Origin: Microcaldota archaeon | GTDB lineage: Archaea > Micrarchaeota > Micrarchaeia > Micrarchaeales > CABMGC01 | NCBI GenBank assembly: GCA_028866785.1 | Contig: JAGWHN010000002.1 | Span: forward strand, 7,426 to 71,425 | DNA length: 64,000 nucleotides | Direction of reading: 5' to 3' | Shown: positions 59,855 through 64,000 of the stretch, one piece after another | Layout: each line of letters starts with the position of its first letter | How positions within the stretch are numbered: the stretch's first letter is position 1 | Position numbers and translations under genes: made by a program | The notes under the pieces: generated by a model | Told to the model about the DNA's origin: nothing | What the model saw: the letters and a program-made list of their open reading frames with translations, nothing else | The model's database searches: none

Positions 59855-59895
59855 GCAGATAAGATTTAATTCCACTCCCCACAAATCTTATCTGC
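59855..59895 (-). terminator. 13-bp perfect inverted repeat
   Basis: GCAGATAAGATTT (59855-59867) and its exact complement (59883-59895) enclose a 15-nt loop. It lies 17 bp beyond the stop of the minus-strand membrane gene and upstream of the regulator's promoter. It could end the upstream transcript or act as an operator. Confidence 0.45.
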
Positions 59896-59912
59896 CGTCT
59901 TCTTTTTACCAA

Positions 59913-60608
59913 CTATTTCTTAGCTTTGCCCTTGCCCCTTCCAACTCCCTTGTAGAGCTCATCGACCTTTTGCTGGCTTGTCTCCTGCTCTGGCGCAATC
60001 TTTGGCCTCTTTACTATTCCGTAGACAATTATGATTATTCCCGCCACAAAGAGCACGAAGATCAAGATGCCTATCCCGAAGATATATCCTCCCTTCGAGC
60101 TTATGTTGGTTGAGACGTTGGAGGTAACGTTGACAGTGGCGCTGGAGTTGCCCGTGTTCTGAAAGATCGCATAATAATTGCCCGCCGGAAGGATAGAGGC
60201 ATTTTCTACGATATACGATCCCTGAGGGGCCGCATTTGACGAGCTAAACTGGGAGTAGGGGAAGATCCCTATCTTCGAGTTTGGAATGCTCTCAAGGACG
60301 CCGTTGCCCTGAAGCCTCGTTGCCCACTGCGAAAGCGTTAGCGTGGAGTTCATGTAATTTTGGAGTATCAAAAATGCCGAGGCGTTTGCGAAATAGAAGT
60401 TGAGATTCTGGCTTGACTGATAGCCTAAAACTATGAATCCCGTCTCATTTATGAAATAAGGGAGGTACGTGTTGTGCGCCGGCAGCAGTGAAATGCTCTG
60501 GTTTGAGAAGTTTGAGATCCCCATCAGCGCATTTGGCAGCGCAATAGCGCCTATTACAAACGACGCCACCATGACAATAATGCCTATCAGAATTATCCTC
60601 TTGTTCAT
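59913..60608 (-). CDS. Two-TM surface protein
   Basis: The 231-residue protein has an N-terminal TM/signal anchor (about 5-26), an outside beta-rich domain with many N-x-S/T sites (27-172) and a second TM helix (about 174-196, YIFGIGILIFVLFVAGIIIIVYG). It ends with a basic tail (GVGRGKGKAKK). It is divergent from the KaiC-like gene. No family recognised. Confidence 0.6.
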   Translation of the reverse strand: MNKRIILIGIIVMVASFVIGAIALPNALMGISNFSNQSISLLPAHNTYLPYFINETGFIVLGYQSSQNLNFYFANASAFLILQNYMNSTLTLSQWATRLQGNGVLESIPNSKIGIFPYSQFSSSNAAPQGSYIVENASILPAGNYYAIFQNTGNSSATVNVTSNVSTNISSKGGYIFGIGILIFVLFVAGIIIIVYGIVKRPKIAPEQETSQQKVDELYKGVGRGKGKAKK

Positions 60609-60686
60609 ACTCCCACCAATTATTTTATATACTTAGGCAGCTATGCTTAATCATTTAAGGCTTTTAAAGGTAGGCTTGGTGCAAAA

Positions 60687-61415
60687 ATGGGAACTGTAAA
60701 AACGGGGATACCTGGACTTGATGCAATGCTTTATGGGGGAATACCCGAAGGGAATCAGGTTGTTGTCGCAGGCGGTCCGGGGGCTGGAAAGACCCTCATG
60801 TGCTTTGAGTTTCTCTACAGGAACGCAAAGGCGGGAAATCCTGGCATTTACTACTCCCTCGAGGAGGATCCGGCAAGGGTCCTTGTGAATGCGAAGTCCA
60901 CGTTCAAGGAGTTCAATGACATCGACCAGATAATAGCTAGCAACAAGATGATAGTTGACGGCAAGGAGCCCTCAGACAAGCTGCTCGGTACCGCTGACCC
61001 TAGCGCGTACGAGTTCGGCAAGGTGGTCGCCGAAATCGAGGACCAGATCACAAAGATAGGCGCAACAAGGGTCGTCATAGATTCAGCCTCGATACTTAGC
61101 CTTCTGATAAACGACCAGATCGGGTACAGGAGGGCGATGCTTCAGTTTGTCACTAACATGAGGAGGCTAAACGTAACGGCACTTCTTACAATGGAGACCT
61201 CAAACCCGGAGAGGAGCAAGCTTGAGTTCAAGCCTGAGTTCTTCATTTTTGACGGTATCATCTCGATGTATCAGACAGGAGAGGCCGACAAGAGAATAAG
61301 GGCGATGGAGGTCATAAAGATGCGAGGCTCGAAGCACAGCATGGTCACGACCCCGTACGATATAACGGACGCCGGATTCAAGATCTACTCCGCAGAGGAC
61401 ACCTCGTTGTACTAG
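60687..61415 (+). CDS. KaiC-like RecA-fold ATPase
   Basis: The 242-residue single-domain KaiC/GvpD-like ATPase has TGIPGLDAMLYGGIPEGN at its N-terminus, Walker A GGPGAGKT (about 29-36), the paired Glu residues in YYSLEEDP and Walker B RVVIDSASIL. Archaeal single-domain KaiC proteins often regulate signalling or motility, for example next to archaellum or sensory genes. Here the next gene (9 bp away) encodes a membrane-anchored Cys-rich protein. The function cannot be fixed from sequence. Confidence 0.8.
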   Translation: MGTVKTGIPGLDAMLYGGIPEGNQVVVAGGPGAGKTLMCFEFLYRNAKAGNPGIYYSLEEDPARVLVNAKSTFKEFNDIDQIIASNKMIVDGKEPSDKLLGTADPSAYEFGKVVAEIEDQITKIGATRVVIDSASILSLLINDQIGYRRAMLQFVTNMRRLNVTALLTMETSNPERSKLEFKPEFFIFDGIISMYQTGEADKRIRAMEVIKMRGSKHSMVTTPYDITDAGFKIYSAEDTSLY

Positions 61416-61423
61416 CTGATTTA

Positions 61424-62464
61424 ATGGCGGCAAAAAGTCAAGTGACGCAGCCAACAAGCGCAGAGAACACGATAAAGCTCTACTTCATAATCACCTGCGC
61501 CGTGGTCATAATCGCATTCCTCTTCCTGATATTTCCAAAAGGCAGCGCGCTTCAGCAGTGCCTTGGCATACTGCTGCCATCAGGCCAGAGCTCCTGCCTC
61601 TCCCAGCTTGCATATTCGACCATGAACCAGAGCATCTGCTCATACATCCAGGGAGCCGATGCAGGCGGCTGCTACTCAAGCATAGCCGTTGCGAATCACT
61701 CAACAGCGCTCTGCCACATGGCTGGAAGCAACCAGAGCATAGGCAGCTGCATCAGCCTCATAGCGTTGCAGGCGCAGAGCACCGCGCAGTGCGACAGCGC
61801 GCCGCAGCCATACAGGGACATGTGCATCTACTCCGTCGCCACAGCCGAACTCAAGGTTGCACAATACTGCTATCAGATACAAAACAATACGATAAGGACC
61901 GAGTGCGCCTCTACCATAAGCCTAAACGCCGCTGCACTCACATTAAATCCCGGATTTTGCGCAAACGTCTCAAACAGCACAAACAAGACGATAATCTCGA
62001 CAGTATCCGCAAAGAACGGGGCGCTGTTCTCTGAGGTAAATGCCACATCAACGCTCTCCTCCATTTCCTCAAGCCCATTCATTTCGATAAATTACACTCT
62101 GAGGGACATGTGCTACACCTTTATCGCGATAAAAACAAACAATTCGAAGATCTGCCTCAATGCGGGCAATTATGCGCGGTCCCTTTGCAACTACTCCCTG
62201 TCCGGTTCACCTCCTGCACCGCAAAACTACACGCAGCTTCTTGCCGCATGCAGCCAGGCCCCGCAGTACAAGAGCGAGTGCATCTACTACGTGCAGCTCT
62301 CTGAGGCGATAGCGACAAAGAACCTCTCAATCTGCGCGGGCTTCCCATCCCCAAATTCGTGGGAGTGCTACAGCGCGCTTGCGCAGACCTATGGCAACTC
62401 CACCTACTGCGGCTACATCACCAACTCAACAGCTAATAATTCTTGCGCATCACAAATCAGTTAA
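61424..62464 (+). CDS. Membrane-anchored helical Cys-repeat protein
   Basis: This 346-residue protein has one N-terminal TM helix (about 18-38). The outside part consists of short helical units with regularly spaced Cys: patterns like C..I....Y...C, then A...S...C, recur about 8-10 times (SICSYIQGADAGGCYSSIA; YRDMCIYSVATAE; YKSECIYYVQLSEA). This is a TPR-like, disulfide-braced repeat seen in other DPANN surface proteins. It overlaps nothing and is followed by the DHH gene 19 bp later. Ligand unknown. Confidence 0.6.
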   Translation: MAAKSQVTQPTSAENTIKLYFIITCAVVIIAFLFLIFPKGSALQQCLGILLPSGQSSCLSQLAYSTMNQSICSYIQGADAGGCYSSIAVANHSTALCHMAGSNQSIGSCISLIALQAQSTAQCDSAPQPYRDMCIYSVATAELKVAQYCYQIQNNTIRTECASTISLNAAALTLNPGFCANVSNSTNKTIISTVSAKNGALFSEVNATSTLSSISSSPFISINYTLRDMCYTFIAIKTNNSKICLNAGNYARSLCNYSLSGSPPAPQNYTQLLAACSQAPQYKSECIYYVQLSEAIATKNLSICAGFPSPNSWECYSALAQTYGNSTYCGYITNSTANNSCASQIS

Positions 62465-62483
62465 GGGCCAAGAGGCTTTTTCT

Positions 62484-63896
62484 ATGCTGGAGGGAATCGT
62501 AACTTGTGTTAAGCATGCCGCAACGCTTAGCGAGAACGTCTACTACATAACAAGCCTAGATGGGGGCGAGGTTAAGGTCTCTGAGCTTAAGAGCAACATA
62601 GTTTTGCATCTAGGCGACATGATAAATGCCGAGCCAAACGGCGGCAGAATTGAGTCCGCAATAATAAGCGACTCAAAGGATTCGCTCCCTCTTTACTCCT
62701 CAAAGGCGCTGGAATACTCAAGGAAACTAGCTGTTAACTCTGACCCTTCCGCGGTTTTGGCGCTCGACAAAGTTACCCATGCAATGAGGCCTAAGCTGCA
62801 ATCAGCAGCCGCCCTTTTGATCGAAGGGCTCCTCACCGGGAGCCCCCTTATAGTAAGGTTCCACAACGATGCGGATGGAGCGACGGGCGGATATGGGCTC
62901 TATCTTGCGCTCCAAGACCTCTTCAAGAGGATAGCCCCGAGCGGCTCGCCGAAGGTCTTCTGGAAGATGCAGCGGGGAATCGCGTACACCGTAAGCGACG
63001 CGAGGGAGGACACGATAACAGTCGGAAACTACAACTCGCTGGGAAAGCCCGTGCTTTTGATAACGGATTTTGGGACAACCGAGGAGAGCCTGGAGGGAGC
63101 AAAGATAGCAAGCGAGAAGTTCGAGATAATCTGGCTTGACCACCATCCCGTGGCCCAAAGCCTTGCAGACCTAATTAACAACTACATAAACCCATGGCAG
63201 TTTGGCGGCGACTCAAACTACACCGCCGGATTTCTGACCTGCGAATTCGGAAAGCTCTTTGCGAAAATAGACGTTGGGCTGATCCAGTCCGCGGCTATGG
63301 TCGGAGACTACAGTTCATATGCCCTTGGAGACCAGGAGGGGAAGGACTTCGCGCTCCTGCTCGATATGCTCACAAGCGACAAGAAGATCGCAATCTCCTC
63401 TGGTGCAACTGACCTCACCCCGCTTGAGATAGACCAGATTATGAATGATGAGAAGAAGAAAACGGAGCTTGTCAACTACGCGAAGACCAGGATCGAGGAC
63501 GCGATTGACTCCGGGATCGAGGCGCTAAAGCAGTACAAGACGGACTACGCAAGCGTCTACCTCCTCGACTTTGAGAACGTTAGGAGGGACTACAACACAA
63601 AGTACCCGCTTCCGGGCAGATACGCCTCGAAGCTCCTCGAGCGGATCGAGAAAGGCTCGGAGAAGCCGCCGATACTTGTGCTCCATTTCGGCCACTTCGT
63701 TTCGATAAGGGTGAGCTCTCCAATCGCCGACAGGGTCAATTTGCTGACCATCGTGAACGAGCTCAAGGCTAGCTACTCCTACATTGACGCCGCAGGCGGC
63801 CATAAGAACGCAGCGAGTATAAAGCTCAAGACAGACGAGGCAAAGAAGGAGCTGATCTACGCGCTGCTTCGTGCGCTTGGCTGCAGCATCGCCTAA
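62484..63896 (+). CDS. DHH-family phosphoesterase (RecJ-like)
   Basis: The 470-residue protein has the DHH motifs NDADGATG (motif I, metal binding), LITDFG (II) and WLDHHPV (III), and a DHHA1 end with AAGGHKNAAS (GGH). Archaeal members of this group are exonucleases or replication factors such as GAN and Cdc45-like proteins. The N-terminal part (MLEGIVTCVKHAATLSENVYY) is OB-like. The ATG at 62484 is used because an upstream start would overlap the previous gene. Exact substrate is not clear. Confidence 0.8.
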   Translation: MLEGIVTCVKHAATLSENVYYITSLDGGEVKVSELKSNIVLHLGDMINAEPNGGRIESAIISDSKDSLPLYSSKALEYSRKLAVNSDPSAVLALDKVTHAMRPKLQSAAALLIEGLLTGSPLIVRFHNDADGATGGYGLYLALQDLFKRIAPSGSPKVFWKMQRGIAYTVSDAREDTITVGNYNSLGKPVLLITDFGTTEESLEGAKIASEKFEIIWLDHHPVAQSLADLINNYINPWQFGGDSNYTAGFLTCEFGKLFAKIDVGLIQSAAMVGDYSSYALGDQEGKDFALLLDMLTSDKKIAISSGATDLTPLEIDQIMNDEKKKTELVNYAKTRIEDAIDSGIEALKQYKTDYASVYLLDFENVRRDYNTKYPLPGRYASKLLERIEKGSEKPPILVLHFGHFVSIRVSSPIADRVNLLTIVNELKASYSYIDAAGGHKNAASIKLKTDEAKKELIYALLRALGCSIA

Positions 63897-63935
63897 AATT
63901 ATAAATTAATTCACTTCCCACTTGCATACGATAAT

Positions 63936-64000
63936 ATGTCCAAAAAATACGAATTGCCGGCACTACCATATGCATACAACGCACTTGCGCCATTCATCTC
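63936..64000 (+). CDS. Iron/manganese superoxide dismutase, 5' end only
   Basis: The window ends after 21 full codons starting at ATG 63936. They read MSKKYELPALPYAYNALAPF then Ile, the standard N-terminus of Fe/Mn superoxide dismutase, which detoxifies superoxide. A TATA-like A/T segment (63898-63909) lies upstream. The metal-binding residues are beyond the window. Confidence 0.85.
   Translation, partial: MSKKYELPALPYAYNALAPFI

Overview
The window looks like chromosomal DNA of an ultra-small DPANN archaeon of the Micrarchaeota type (Micrarchaeum/ARMAN-2-like). This is inferred from gene content, not from a search. The information genes are archaeal: topoisomerase VI B, Rpo4/RpoF with DUF655, L21e, a TBP-like factor, Pelota, KsgA/Dim1, NAC, TruD, an NFACT protein, tRNase Z and group-II GGGP synthase. 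Promoters have A/T-rich TATA boxes about 25 bp before very short leaders. Ribosome sites are often GGTGAT or GTGAT three or four bases before ATG, GTG or TTG. A tRNA-Ser gene carries a small intron at an unusual position, a trait reported for ARMAN lineages. Many genes encode secreted, Cys-rich or repeat-rich surface proteins.

Region 1 (1-3038) holds a coiled-coil/winged-helix protein, a Dim2-like KH protein and topoisomerase VI subunit B, which appears to lack a standard start codon. Region 2 (3046-21479) is an unbroken minus-strand run of about 17 genes that reads as a type IV secretion/conjugation-like machine. It has a VirB2-like pilin, six tandem VirB6-like polytopic proteins sharing one signature, two 2-TM proteins that look like VirB3 plus the VirB4 N-terminal region, a VirB4/HerA ATPase, a small partner related to the ATPase tail, a GT-C glycosyltransferase-like protein and a large membrane-spanning protein. 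The closest described relatives in concept are the crenarchaeal Ced/Ted DNA-import systems and bacterial conjugation. This is the best candidate for an undescribed system here.

Region 3 (21619-25773) has two surface proteins. Region 4 (25832-30259) has MoxR, RpoF, DUF655, L21e, a half-length TBP, DedA and Pelota. Region 5 (30288-43712) holds two giant surface proteins, KsgA, a metallo-hydrolase, two poorly known proteins and a 28-residue acidic microprotein. Region 6 (43786-53915) is housekeeping: three tRNAs (Ala, intron-bearing Ser, Val), an aldehyde dehydrogenase, NAC, DUF424, a GT2 glycosyltransferase, TruD, a proline-dehydrogenase-like protein, an epimerase, GGGP synthase, a short NFACT protein and tRNase Z.

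Region 7 (54005-56862) is an A/T-rich insertion-like gene for a DEAH helicase with six C-terminal winged-helix-like repeats, followed by a perfect 59-bp tandem duplication. Region 8 (56909-64000) holds a GT-C protein, a small CPCPPC protein, an XRE-type regulator, membrane proteins, a KaiC-like ATPase, a DHH phosphoesterase and the start of an Fe/Mn superoxide dismutase.

Taken together, the genes combine core translation, transcription and lipid functions with a large investment in the cell surface and a DNA/protein-transfer-like apparatus. That is what one would expect of an organism living in contact with a host cell.
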